From: a virus | Direction: 5' to 3' (one strand) | DNA: 64,000 bases | IMG/VR virus record: IMGVR_UViG_3300027795_000039 | Coordinates: 62,001-126,000 of that record | Shown here: piece by piece, positions 28,533 to 38,058 of the stretch | How positions within the stretch are numbered: position 1 is the first letter of the stretch | How the letters are laid out: each line of letters starts with the position of its first letter | Notes under the pieces: model-generated | What the model was told of the DNA's origin: nothing | The model's input: the letters and a program-made list of their open reading frames with translations, nothing else | Databases searched by the model: none | Translations under genes and position numbers: made by a program

Positions 28533-30377
28533 CTAAGAGTATCCATCATCACCAGTGGATGATTCCTGTATAATTACATCACCAGGTGTGCTCAGCACAA
28601 CCCATTCACGTTCACTCAAGCTGCCGTTACCACTTCGTGGTGTGGAGAACACTCGCTCCGCGGGAACACTGGCTTTAATCAACACGCCGGGACCATTAGA
28701 ACCGTAATCTTGGTAAAACGCTGCCGCTTGAGCATCACTTGATGACCACGATGATAGTGGGCGAGCATCACTGGTATTAAGCGTGGTAAGTGCGCCTGGT
28801 ACCTTAATTGGTCGATCATTATCATCATAGCCACTGCCAGTTGATTTCGGCATCGGACCCATCGCCCATTCCGGTGCTTCATTAACGCTATCCCAGTTCA
28901 TACCACGATACAAACTGACGTTCTTGATACCAGCTTTCTTCAGGTCTTGTTGCGTCAGATCGTATTGCGCTCGGACGAATTTATGAAGTGCTGGCTGGTT
29001 TTGCGTGTAGAATTCGTCTGTTTTCCGGCGGAGAGTGGCGTCTGAGTCTGTCCATGGCATTGCGTTTTTAATACCGAGTTCATTCTCAGCTGCGTGTTGC
29101 ACAGCCAGCCCAGCAACGTTGTGGTCATTCGATGACGCGGCCCACAAGTTCACCAGGCTACTCGTTAGCTCAGCGCGAAGTTCATGTTCATCTTCATCAG
29201 TCATCATGCCATTACCGGCGAGTTGTGAGTAAAGGTTTTTCCGGTGACGAGAAATGATATCAGTTGCTTCTTGCTGAATCAACTCAGCTTTTTGGTAACG
29301 CTCAGCTTTTTCACCAGGCGAGAGACCTGGTACCAAGTCACCGCTGAACAGACTCTTGAGTCGTTCAACATCTTCATTTGACATACCTTGCTCACGGAAT
29401 GTATCAGCAGTATTAATAATGTCCTGTGCCGTAAATGAGTCTCCCGGCGTCCAGTTATCTACTGCATCAAGTGTGCCATGCGCCAGCCCAACCGCGTCCA
29501 AAACGTGTCCAGCATCATCAGCTACCTGAAACTTATCTCGTGGATTTTCATCCACACCAGCATCAATTGCACTCGGTCCCACAGCTGCTACAGCCGAGAC
29601 AACTGCATGCCTCAACCGTGAATACTGCTCGTTACCAAGCGCAATTTTCGCCAGATCTTGGGTAGAAACATCACTCATTTGTTTCTCAAGACGCTGACTA
29701 ACTTCTTTTTTGTAATCAGGAGCTTCCTCGTTATACACGGTTCCATTAGAATCTGGATCACCATTGGCAAGGAAACTTTCAGTCTTATCAAATGATAGGT
29801 CATCATCACGTGACGCGCCGAGTTTCCCCGCTTCGGCGGTTGCGGTATCACCAAGGATACCAGTAGTACCATCACTGAACCGAGCGTAGAAACCATCAGA
29901 ACTGCCGCTGATAATGTGACCGGGGCCGTGAATCGCGTGGGTAACCGCATCACCGGATCCGCATGGTGGGTTAACACAAATCCAGTCATGGATGTAGCCT
30001 TCCTTGCCCACCTTCTGGATTATACCAGGTGAGGCACTGCTATCCACTACACTAATCTTACCAAGTTCTTCATTCGCTTCACGAGTGGCACCTTCGAGTG
30101 GTGTCTCACCCGGCAACAGCGCCCCACCGAACGTGCCCCACTTCCCAGCATTATCAGCTGCGGTGCTGGCACGCTGCTGCAGCAGGTATACCACATCACC
30201 ATTCGGTCGCCGGCCGCGGATCATCAGCCCAGCCGCACCTTCAGCACCACAATGCTTATGACCAAGGCCACAGGTGATAGATTTCTCACCTTGATGACGT
30301 TTTTCAACATCAGAATCTGCACTTGATTGCAGTTCAGCAAAGCACGTGGAAAACCACGGGTCAAATGTAACGGTCAC
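28533..30377 (-). CDS. Nudix N-terminal half fused to motif tag and ART
   Basis: 614 residues, GTG start with GTGA overlap on the minor head gene stop. Residues 40-107 are the first half of a Nudix domain with a full box (GGALLPGETPLEG, then REANEELG), broken off right after EELG. A variant tag KVGKEGYIHDWICVNPPCG (D for the second G) is near 122-140, then a beta module. Residues 380-500 are a helical domain (LRAELTSSLVNLWAASSND) that also precedes other ARTs here. The C-terminal ART (500-605) has LYRGMNW, LSSWSS and SEREWVV with the E-x-E pair. The Nudix half alone is unlikely to fold fully unless it pairs with the 27158-28255 product. Confidence 0.8.
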   Translation of the reverse strand: MTVTFDPWFSTCFAELQSSADSDVEKRHQGEKSITCGLGHKHCGAEGAAGLMIRGRRPNGDVVYLLQQRASTAADNAGKWGTFGGALLPGETPLEGATREANEELGKISVVDSSASPGIIQKVGKEGYIHDWICVNPPCGSGDAVTHAIHGPGHIISGSSDGFYARFSDGTTGILGDTATAEAGKLGASRDDDLSFDKTESFLANGDPDSNGTVYNEEAPDYKKEVSQRLEKQMSDVSTQDLAKIALGNEQYSRLRHAVVSAVAAVGPSAIDAGVDENPRDKFQVADDAGHVLDAVGLAHGTLDAVDNWTPGDSFTAQDIINTADTFREQGMSNEDVERLKSLFSGDLVPGLSPGEKAERYQKAELIQQEATDIISRHRKNLYSQLAGNGMMTDEDEHELRAELTSSLVNLWAASSNDHNVAGLAVQHAAENELGIKNAMPWTDSDATLRRKTDEFYTQNQPALHKFVRAQYDLTQQDLKKAGIKNVSLYRGMNWDSVNEAPEWAMGPMPKSTGSGYDDNDRPIKVPGALTTLNTSDARPLSSWSSSDAQAAAFYQDYGSNGPGVLIKASVPAERVFSTPRSGNGSLSEREWVVLSTPGDVIIQESSTGDDGYS

Positions 30378-33300
30378 AGTGGTTTCACCTGCCGGACGTT
30401 GACCACGAGAGTGCCATCACCTGCGATACGAGTACCAGTCACCTCGAAGTTACCAGTGGCAAGGTACTCACGTTCATTAAAATAGGCCGGGTTACCGGCG
30501 AGTCGTTCCAACGGCAACGCTTTCTTCGGACCATCCACCCAGTCCAGCAGCACTGGTGTCGTGTTTTTAGCCGTGACGTGCTGGCCACCTGATACGTGGC
30601 TGAAGCTTCGTCCTACATCTGCGTTTGAAGAAAATGAACCGAGTGAGATATCAATTGGTGAACCAGTCTTATACCGTTCAGCAGCATCACCTGGAATCAT
30701 CATACCGCGATACAGGTGCTGTTCACTAACATCAGAGTCACGGATCGCGCTGAGAAGCAAGTTTACAGTTTTCTTCCGTCCCGGCGTGATATCACCACCG
30801 TTTACTGACTTCTCTACATCGGTACGGATTCGCGCGACCTGCTTACCACCTGTGTTTTGGAACGTGTCCAGAATCTTAACGAGTGCCTTGCCATCCGGCG
30901 TTTTCTCTAGCTCATCCAGCGCCTGATACCGCTGGTTCATGTTGAACTTACCACTGCGGGCTGGTTTCAGTACCGCTAGGTCTGACCGGAGCTTAATATC
31001 CGGTGCTGGCACAACTTTCGGCGTCTTCTTATCAAGTGCCGCCTGGATATCAGCTCGGTCCTGGTCGCTGATGTTCCGTTTCAAGTACTCACGCAGCTGC
31101 GGTACCTTAGCCATCGACCAGTGTTTAACACCTGCAGGCTGCGGTGTTACTCGGTTAAAGGTGTGGGTGCTACCATCATCGAACTGGGCGGTGACGTGTT
31201 TTTCATCATGGCTGGTAATAATACCGTGGCCGAGTGAGTCATGCTTAATTTCATCGCCCTCGCCTGGTATGCCGACGAAGATCCAGCCGTGGATGTACCC
31301 CTTGGCGCCAACCTTCACCAAGTTCGGCTGCCCGAGTGGTACCAGATTGAAACCGGGTAGTGGCTCCACGGTCATATCAGAGAGGTCGAAGTCACCAACT
31401 GACATCGGCGATGCGGCACAGCGACAGTTTGGATGACCAGGTGGTGCGTCAACGCCATTCAGGAATGCCTGGGAAAGTGGGATTGATCCTTCTGCTTCCG
31501 CAGCACGGCAAATTTTACACACGCGCTCATCTGGAGCAACTAGCCAAGATTTCATAGAAACACCAGCAGCAAGATACTGGTCCAGTGAGGCGGCCGATGA
31601 CGCTCGTGAGATCTCAGTCTGTGCGATCATCTGTGCTCGTGATGGTACGTTCAACAAACTCGAGATATCACTCGCCAGGCTATTCGCATCTTGCCCTGTC
31701 GCCAATGCAATACCAATGTACTTAGCCAGGTCATCGAGTTTGGTAGAAGACACGGACTGGATGGTATTAACGCCCCACTGGTGGAGAAGCTGTTGCAATC
31801 GTGGGCCGGTACCAATCTTCAGCGCGGATTCAACATCACCTGGTTCCCATTCGCCCCAGTCTGGGCCAGTAGCATACTCGGGATACGGATTGGTGCCGGT
31901 GTTAAGTTTGATAACAGGTTTTATTACCGACTTCCCCAGCGCCACATTCATGGCTGATCGAGAACCGGTAATCGTTACCTGTTGCGGTGAAAACGCAACC
32001 ATCTCATTGATTTTGCCATCTTTACCGCGTTGGATGATGCTATCGTGACCACGTTTTTCAGCTTCATCACGGATTGCGGTAGACAACTCATCTTGGGAGG
32101 TACTCGGATGCGCCGCACGATACTGGTTCTGAAAACTCCACACGTCATCATCAGCGCGGTTTGCCATACTTGAGTCCCACGGGTTTTTCACGTTAACCCG
32201 AGTGGATAGTACCTTTCCATCATCAGCAGCTATACCATACGTTGCAGCATAATCAGGTCGCTCAGTTAGGTAGATGCCCTCGCCGGCCCAGCCACGATTA
32301 CCTGAATTTTCACCGATATATGATTCATCAAATCCGTGATCGGTAATTGATGTCGCTTTATCACTGCTGGCGGTGCCGTGGTACATTTCTTGCGGTACAG
32401 CTGAATTTTTAGCCCAGTTAATGGCATCATTATCATCTTTAGCCGGTGACCAGCCAGCAACTCTTTTCCAGCCGTGAATATAACCTTTTGGTCCTACCTT
32501 GGTAATCATCGCTGATTTTGTCGTACCAACTGAACTCAAATCGTTTAGCTGAGTCGCCTGGACAACGAGCCGGCCACCTCGCCCCGTGGTAACGCCATTA
32601 ACACGGTACTTACCACCAGCAATCCATTCTTGCTCATTGGTAACCTGGACACCATCACGGGTGAATGGCGTCTTCGACATGTCAATGCCTTTACTACCGG
32701 GATCAACTTCGAGTAGCACGGAGCTATCAGCGGAAGCAAATTCTTTCGCTGACTCACGGTCCTCAGAAAACGATGATGCTGGAATGGTAAACGTATTACC
32801 TGGCGTCATCTGAGACATGAATGCTTTGGCTTTATCCTGGTTATCCCAGGTCCATGCCATTCCACGGTAAACTGGTTTACCTGAGGTTTCGGGATGCCGG
32901 AGGCTTTCAGCGATTGACCGAGCGTGATCCGGTATTTTAGCATCATGATCACTGATACCATGAGCGATATCATCGTAACTAACTTCACCGTGCTGCCAGG
33001 CTGCTATCGCATCTGGGTCAACTTTTATCCACCCGTGGATGTAGCCTTTTGGCCCCACTTTGGTAAGAATGGCAGATGCTGATGCGGTGGATGCTGGTGC
33101 TGCTGGTAGGTTAGCCAGCACGTGTCGCGCTGAAATCGCACCAAGCGTGTACCCATCGGTCCACAGTGGTGTGAGCACCGGTCGCAACGCTGCTGCGATA
33201 CGATTCCGTACCTCTTGTGCAGCGTAGGTGGGAGTGACGCGAACTTCGCCAGTGATGAGCTGGGCGAGGAATGAGCGAGCGGAAGCCATGCCATCGGAGA

Positions 33301-33634
33301 ACGCGGCTGCGATCTGCGGCGCGTAGATGCTGGCGAGTTGCTGATCGCGTTCCCAGCCGGGCCACTGCGCATCGGTTACCGATTTGCTGGCGCTACCAAT
33401 TGACACTGGGTCAAGTAGCTCAGCAACTTCATGCTGAAGTGTCGCCGGGGCAGCCTGCCACGACGGCAATGACATAAGCGAGCGCAGGTACTGGAGGTCA
33501 GCCAGCATCGGCGGATAACCATAGCCGGGGATCAGCTGGCTGAGATCGGTAACTGGTGAACCGTCATCGTTCCACCGATCCCATGACCGGGTACGAATCC
33601 AATCTTCGTTCAGATCAGTCAAAGATGCCGTCAC
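30374..33634 (-). CDS. Mu F-like minor head protein with three ART domains
   Basis: 1086 residues; GTG 33634 overlaps the portal stop (GTGA). Order: N-terminal domain (NEDWIRTRSW); first helical part of the minor head protein (70-160); tag (KVGPKGYIHGWIKV, 164-177); ART1 225-330 (VYRGMAW; NEQEWIAGG); second tag (KVGPKGYIHGWKRV, 351-364); ART2 388-530 of the YHGT type (MYHGTAS; GEGIYLTE), as in polyvalent-protein ARTs; then the Mu F core (550-715) ending in CKICRAAE and HPNCRCAASP; third tag (VKVGAKGYIHGWIFV, about 745-759); ART3 940-1075 (LYRGMMI; NEREYLATG). Mu F proteins sit at the portal inside the head and often carry toxins at the C-terminus. Here two ARTs interrupt the minor head protein itself. 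Confidence 0.85.
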   Translation of the reverse strand: MTASLTDLNEDWIRTRSWDRWNDDGSPVTDLSQLIPGYGYPPMLADLQYLRSLMSLPSWQAAPATLQHEVAELLDPVSIGSASKSVTDAQWPGWERDQQLASIYAPQIAAAFSDGMASARSFLAQLITGEVRVTPTYAAQEVRNRIAAALRPVLTPLWTDGYTLGAISARHVLANLPAAPASTASASAILTKVGPKGYIHGWIKVDPDAIAAWQHGEVSYDDIAHGISDHDAKIPDHARSIAESLRHPETSGKPVYRGMAWTWDNQDKAKAFMSQMTPGNTFTIPASSFSEDRESAKEFASADSSVLLEVDPGSKGIDMSKTPFTRDGVQVTNEQEWIAGGKYRVNGVTTGRGGRLVVQATQLNDLSSVGTTKSAMITKVGPKGYIHGWKRVAGWSPAKDDNDAINWAKNSAVPQEMYHGTASSDKATSITDHGFDESYIGENSGNRGWAGEGIYLTERPDYAATYGIAADDGKVLSTRVNVKNPWDSSMANRADDDVWSFQNQYRAAHPSTSQDELSTAIRDEAEKRGHDSIIQRGKDGKINEMVAFSPQQVTITGSRSAMNVALGKSVIKPVIKLNTGTNPYPEYATGPDWGEWEPGDVESALKIGTGPRLQQLLHQWGVNTIQSVSSTKLDDLAKYIGIALATGQDANSLASDISSLLNVPSRAQMIAQTEISRASSAASLDQYLAAGVSMKSWLVAPDERVCKICRAAEAEGSIPLSQAFLNGVDAPPGHPNCRCAASPMSVGDFDLSDMTVEPLPGFNLVPLGQPNLVKVGAKGYIHGWIFVGIPGEGDEIKHDSLGHGIITSHDEKHVTAQFDDGSTHTFNRVTPQPAGVKHWSMAKVPQLREYLKRNISDQDRADIQAALDKKTPKVVPAPDIKLRSDLAVLKPARSGKFNMNQRYQALDELEKTPDGKALVKILDTFQNTGGKQVARIRTDVEKSVNGGDITPGRKKTVNLLLSAIRDSDVSEQHLYRGMMIPGDAAERYKTGSPIDISLGSFSSNADVGRSFSHVSGGQHVTAKNTTPVLLDWVDGPKKALPLERLAGNPAYFNEREYLATGNFEVTGTRIAGDGTLVVNVRQVKPL

Positions 33635-36600
33635 GTTACCGCCGTCACCTTCCGCGACGAGTCGACGCCGACGCTGCCAGGCGCGGCCATGATCACCCAT
33701 TCTTCTTCCAGCAAGCAACCGAACCCGGTGCGCGGGGTGCTGAATACCAGCTCGGCCGGGACCGTTGTCTTTAGTACCAGCCCGGTCTCACCTGAGGTAC
33801 GCATCTCATCGGTGTAAGCGAACTCATTGGCTACTGTAGCCGCGCCGGACCACGATGAGATTGGGCGCCACTTCGGCGCGCTAACCTCATCTCCAGCCTT
33901 CATCGCCTTACCGTCATCACCAAATGCCCACGGCGCGGTATCGCCGGTGACGTGCATCCCGCGGTAAACCGTGACGTGGGTAATCCCAGCGGCCTTCAGG
34001 TCAGCTTGGGTCCGGTTGTATTGTGACCGGACCATGGCCCGTAGCGCCTTTTCATTCTTAACGTAAACGTCGTTTACCTGGTCAGCCACGTCACCTGACT
34101 CCTTGGCCCAATCGGCCACGTTGCTTAGCCTCAGCTCATCGGTTACGGCGCGCTGCGTGGCCAAGGATAGGATGTCGTTGTCGTTCGATGACATGGCCCA
34201 GCGGGCGATGATGCTTCTGAAAGCGTTATCTCTGATTTTCTTCAGATCATTTTCGGTAACCGGTGGTAGGTCAGCTCCATGACCAATCTGGTCAGCCTTC
34301 TTCATTAGCGCGGCTTTAGCCGCTTCCACGCCGCCGTCATCCTTGAACTCCGGTAGGTTCTTCTCGGTAAACCCACGGTAACCGGGAAAACCAGGCGTTA
34401 GCTTAGTCATGGCTTCCAGTGACTGGCGATCGGTGATTTTAGCAGCCACGGCTCGGATGGCGTTCGCCTGCGCTTTGATCTTTTTCACTGACACTGGCCC
34501 AGCGTACGCCATTACGTAATCATCCGGATGCTCGGCTACGTCGGGGTTCACGCCTGGATCGATGGTAGTGCGATTGCTGCTGATCTTCAGCAGATCAGCG
34601 GTGCTGAAGTCCTTCATGTCCTTAGCCAGCGCCGCGGCTACCGACGCCTTCAGGGTAGGCGCATCGGCTTTCTTTACCTTACCAGCTCGACCAGACAGCG
34701 GCTGGTTCAAGAACGCTCGTAGTTCACCGGTTACCTTCGCTCCAGGAACAGCAGTAGCAGATGTTCGCGGGGTACCATTAGGAATTGCAGCGTGAACTTG
34801 AGCGTAAGGTGATTGCTCACTGAAATCATGCCGGGTTTTACCGCTATTGTAATGACCTGCCAGGGTGCCTAGCGCGTTATCACGGCCAGCATGACTGGAA
34901 ACGTGGCCATCTGAATGAGTAATTACGTACTTACCGTTGTCATGCACGATGCTACCGACCTGGTAACCGGAAGGTTTGTGCATTATCGTGCCATTACGTT
35001 TGACCTGTAGGTCTGAGGCTTTAATCTTGTCCGGTTTTTCGCCACATGGCGGCCTTACGCAGATGAAACCGTGAATGTAACCATCTGGTCCGACCTTCAG
35101 TACGTCAGCAGTTTCCACTCCACGAAAGGGGGCGGCGCCAGTTTTAGCCACATCTTCTACTATATCAACTGGTTGACTGTCTTGCCACTGGTAGTCACTC
35201 TTCGCCAGCACCACGTCACTCGCACGTGCCTTCGCCAGATTCACCGCGTTACGTGGGTCCAGCCCCTCGGCCATGGCCTTCGCGACGTTAGCGAGCAATG
35301 ACTCCGAAATGTAGCGTGCTTCCCACGTGGTAACGTGGCGGCCCTTGGTAAGGTGGCGAGTAAGTGCCTCGAGTTCGGCATCCGCTCGTTTTTGAGCGAG
35401 GTTACCAGCGTAAAGTGGGTGTGAGATTTCCTGATTAAGACGTGGATCATCATCATCCCACGGGTTGATCGCGGCACTGGCGATCTGCTGATGACTGTAT
35501 GGCATCCGCCGGATAACTTTGACTGGTGCAGCGCTCCGGTAATTCGGTTCCACATCGTAACCATTACTTGCGGTGGCGTGCTGGGAATCGCGTTCGAATT
35601 GCCCGGTGGGCTCCACCTGGTACACGCTGTACCGGTCATCTTTCGGTGATTCCGGTTCCGGGTCATCACGCATACCCGCGTACTCGGCGGCGCGTCCAGG
35701 ATCACGAGTTAGGTAAACATGATTCGGTGAGGACTCATCATGTGAACCAGTGCGCTCACTACCCGGCACCTGGCTCGCTGGGCTGATCAGATCACCAGGG
35801 CTGAAGTGTTTCGTGGTACCGTGGTAGAACACCGGTTTAGCATCCACGGCTGGCCCCTCGTGAACCCAGCCGTGGATGTACCCCTTCGGACCCACCTTGT
35901 TGATCACAACTGAGGCAGCAGACTTCTTGGTACTCGCTGCTTCACTGTTTGCGGCCTGCGCCGCGTTGTGAGCTGGTGTCGGTTTACCACTCTGCGCCGC
36001 ATTTTGATTCTGAGCTGCTTCGGCCTTACCTTCCGCACCAGCTGCACCAGTTGGTTGTGGCTTAGCGCCACCAGGCATACCAGGCGGCACCGTCGGCTCA
36101 TTCATCCGGACCTCATGTGACTCTTGCGAAATTTGAGTCCGGGCTTGCGTCGCTGCGGTATTCGCCTGAGTAGCACCGGTCTGTGCTTGAGTCTGACCAG
36201 CTTGCGCCTGGGTCTGCTGAGCCTGGGCGGCGGACTGGGCAGCGGCGTTCTGCGCATTCGCCACGGCGGTGGAAAGCGGGGTGGGACCGGTGGGTGTAAC
36301 GATAAGCGGCTCAGACGACTCTTCGAGGCCGTACGGCTGCAGGTTCAGTTCCTGCCGGCACTCATCGAGAGTACGCATGCCATTCTGGAACTGCTGGACG
36401 AGGACACCGGTGAGGGCATCCATGTCTTCTTCTTGCTGCAACCCCTCGAAAGTGAACATCATGTCGGTCTGGCCGCACACGTGCTCGAGGATGCCATTGA
36501 AGATGTCCTGCAGGAACTGCAGCATAGGCGTGATATTCACGTCTTGCGAGTTATTCTGCGTCATCTTCGACATCTGGTTCGCCGCACCAGATGAGGTTGA

Positions 36601-37908
36601 TGATGACCGGCCTGGACTAAGGCCGAGCTCGAGTGGTGTAACACCGAATGCCATCGTCACCTGCGACATGACCAGCTGGTCAAGTTCATCAGCAGTAACA
36701 ACTGGCCGTTGTGGCTCGACGTGGCTACCTGGTGGTAGTACAATGAGTTTTTGCTTCCACGCGGGATCACCGGCAATGGCGTTGAGAGCGTCTTGCAATT
36801 CCCTGAGCTGGTTGGGTGTCATTGCGGTGTCGCCTGGGATGATGTACGCTGCTGGAACGGTGCCCTCTTCGAAGAAATCATATTGGTATGATTGCTTCTG
36901 AAGGCCAGTCATGATCGGGATAATGGCACGTTCAATGGCGCTGAACCCGTAGGGCGTCCAAGCGCGAGGAACCATCGGCAGATACAGCAGCTGGTCACCG
37001 CGGAATTGTGCCACATCTTGGCCAGACATGTTGGCTTCTTCAATGTCCCGGTTCATGATCATCGTCATGTAGTCGGAACGTGGAACACCGTAGAGGTATT
37101 GTTGGTAACCGACGGCAGGAGGCCTAGGTATTCCACCATGCAAGTCAACGAGTGGTCTGATCGTGGACCCAGTTAGCAGCATGAGGCTGTCGAGGTCACT
37201 GCCGAGTACGCCCTTACCTTGCCTCTTACCCCAAACAGGCCGGATAAGAATGCTAAGCGCATCGTAAACGTAGATGTCTTCAAGCACCGCACTTAGCCAC
37301 AGGCTGTAGCTGAAGTAATTCGGATCTGGCCGGTTGAAGAACTTGGTGGCTTTTGCTTGGCGCTTACCAAAGTCTGCCATTTGTGCTGGTGACCCTTGGT
37401 ATGCCTTAGCGGCAGCGGGTGTGGGGACGATGTCCCACTGTACACCACGTATTTGGTTTTTCCGGTATTCAATACACGCGCGGGCTACTGAGTAAATGTC
37501 TGCCAGCCGGCGCATGGTCTCGAAGTTAGTTAGCCTGAGGCCCTCATTACCAGGCTGCCCCGTCGGCAGGTTCCAGCCGACGGTGTATTCCCACCGTCGT
37601 GGTTCTGGTCGCTCGAATTCCGGTGGCGGGGAGTCAACTGGTACTGGCAAGATCGGGCTGAATGGGCCAAACGCACCGGCGGTAAACGACTCAGTGGGCC
37701 GAGGAAGGAATGGCCCGTAACTTCTGGCGTAGCCACCCTCATTCGCCAGTTGTGCAGCCAATGGGCTGAACTGGCCGATGGATGGTGCATTCTGGCCACG
37801 GCCGCCATTATATGGAATGCTACCTTGTGGTGCTGGTGTTGGCCGCGCACCACCTGGCGCGCTCGGAATACTCGCCGCACCACGGAGCACCGCACCTCTT
37901 TTAGCCAC
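33631..37908 (-). CDS. portal protein fused to Arr-like and Vip2-like ARTs
   Basis: 1425 residues from GTG 37908 (AAGGAGG 8 nt upstream). Residues 105-530 are an HK97-type portal (GWNLPTGQPG; VARACIEYRKNQIRG; YGFSAIERAI; FGVTPLELGLSPGR). A Gln/Ala/Thr-rich linker (540-660) follows, then tag 1 (NKVGPKGYIHGWV, 670-682), a rifampin-ART (Arr)-like domain 690-800 (FYHGTTK; HVYLTRD; YQVEPTGQFERD), a helical region, and tag 2 (LKVGPDGYIHGFICVRPPCG, 937-956) with the beta module. A long helical domain and a C-terminal ART (1310-1412: VYRGMHV; ISSWS; EEEWVI) complete it. Portals are normally 400-550 residues. Either the extra 900 residues are cut off, or each of the 12 portal subunits would carry two enzymes. 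Confidence 0.9.
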   Translation of the reverse strand: MAKRGAVLRGAASIPSAPGGARPTPAPQGSIPYNGGRGQNAPSIGQFSPLAAQLANEGGYARSYGPFLPRPTESFTAGAFGPFSPILPVPVDSPPPEFERPEPRRWEYTVGWNLPTGQPGNEGLRLTNFETMRRLADIYSVARACIEYRKNQIRGVQWDIVPTPAAAKAYQGSPAQMADFGKRQAKATKFFNRPDPNYFSYSLWLSAVLEDIYVYDALSILIRPVWGKRQGKGVLGSDLDSLMLLTGSTIRPLVDLHGGIPRPPAVGYQQYLYGVPRSDYMTMIMNRDIEEANMSGQDVAQFRGDQLLYLPMVPRAWTPYGFSAIERAIIPIMTGLQKQSYQYDFFEEGTVPAAYIIPGDTAMTPNQLRELQDALNAIAGDPAWKQKLIVLPPGSHVEPQRPVVTADELDQLVMSQVTMAFGVTPLELGLSPGRSSSTSSGAANQMSKMTQNNSQDVNITPMLQFLQDIFNGILEHVCGQTDMMFTFEGLQQEEDMDALTGVLVQQFQNGMRTLDECRQELNLQPYGLEESSEPLIVTPTGPTPLSTAVANAQNAAAQSAAQAQQTQAQAGQTQAQTGATQANTAATQARTQISQESHEVRMNEPTVPPGMPGGAKPQPTGAAGAEGKAEAAQNQNAAQSGKPTPAHNAAQAANSEAASTKKSAASVVINKVGPKGYIHGWVHEGPAVDAKPVFYHGTTKHFSPGDLISPASQVPGSERTGSHDESSPNHVYLTRDPGRAAEYAGMRDDPEPESPKDDRYSVYQVEPTGQFERDSQHATASNGYDVEPNYRSAAPVKVIRRMPYSHQQIASAAINPWDDDDPRLNQEISHPLYAGNLAQKRADAELEALTRHLTKGRHVTTWEARYISESLLANVAKAMAEGLDPRNAVNLAKARASDVVLAKSDYQWQDSQPVDIVEDVAKTGAAPFRGVETADVLKVGPDGYIHGFICVRPPCGEKPDKIKASDLQVKRNGTIMHKPSGYQVGSIVHDNGKYVITHSDGHVSSHAGRDNALGTLAGHYNSGKTRHDFSEQSPYAQVHAAIPNGTPRTSATAVPGAKVTGELRAFLNQPLSGRAGKVKKADAPTLKASVAAALAKDMKDFSTADLLKISSNRTTIDPGVNPDVAEHPDDYVMAYAGPVSVKKIKAQANAIRAVAAKITDRQSLEAMTKLTPGFPGYRGFTEKNLPEFKDDGGVEAAKAALMKKADQIGHGADLPPVTENDLKKIRDNAFRSIIARWAMSSNDNDILSLATQRAVTDELRLSNVADWAKESGDVADQVNDVYVKNEKALRAMVRSQYNRTQADLKAAGITHVTVYRGMHVTGDTAPWAFGDDGKAMKAGDEVSAPKWRPISSWSGAATVANEFAYTDEMRTSGETGLVLKTTVPAELVFSTPRTGFGCLLEEEWVIMAAPGSVGVDSSRKVTAVT

Positions 37909-37924
37909 GTGCGGCCCTCCTTGT

Positions 37925-37932
37925 AGTATAAT
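37925..37932. promoter_or_regulatory. overlapping divergent -10 elements
   Basis: TATAAT (37927-37932, plus) and TATACT (37930-37925, minus) share bases. The plus element serves the SprT-like gene. The minus element precedes the portal gene with its AAGGAGG, so the two could compete for RNA polymerase. Confidence 0.45.
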
Positions 37933-38058
37933 TCAGCTATGGACCAGGAATGGGGTAAGGAAAATATGGTATGGCTATAGCAACGTGGCGAGTACTGGAT
38001 CGCTCGACTTGCTGATGGGTATGACATCCATGTTAAGCCGTGGAGATGGCAGTTCAAG

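Noticed and set aside
33635-33718. Start of the minor head protein at 33718
   Set aside because: This is portal coding sequence in another frame; GTG 33634 overlaps the portal stop and matches the start of the duplicate domains.
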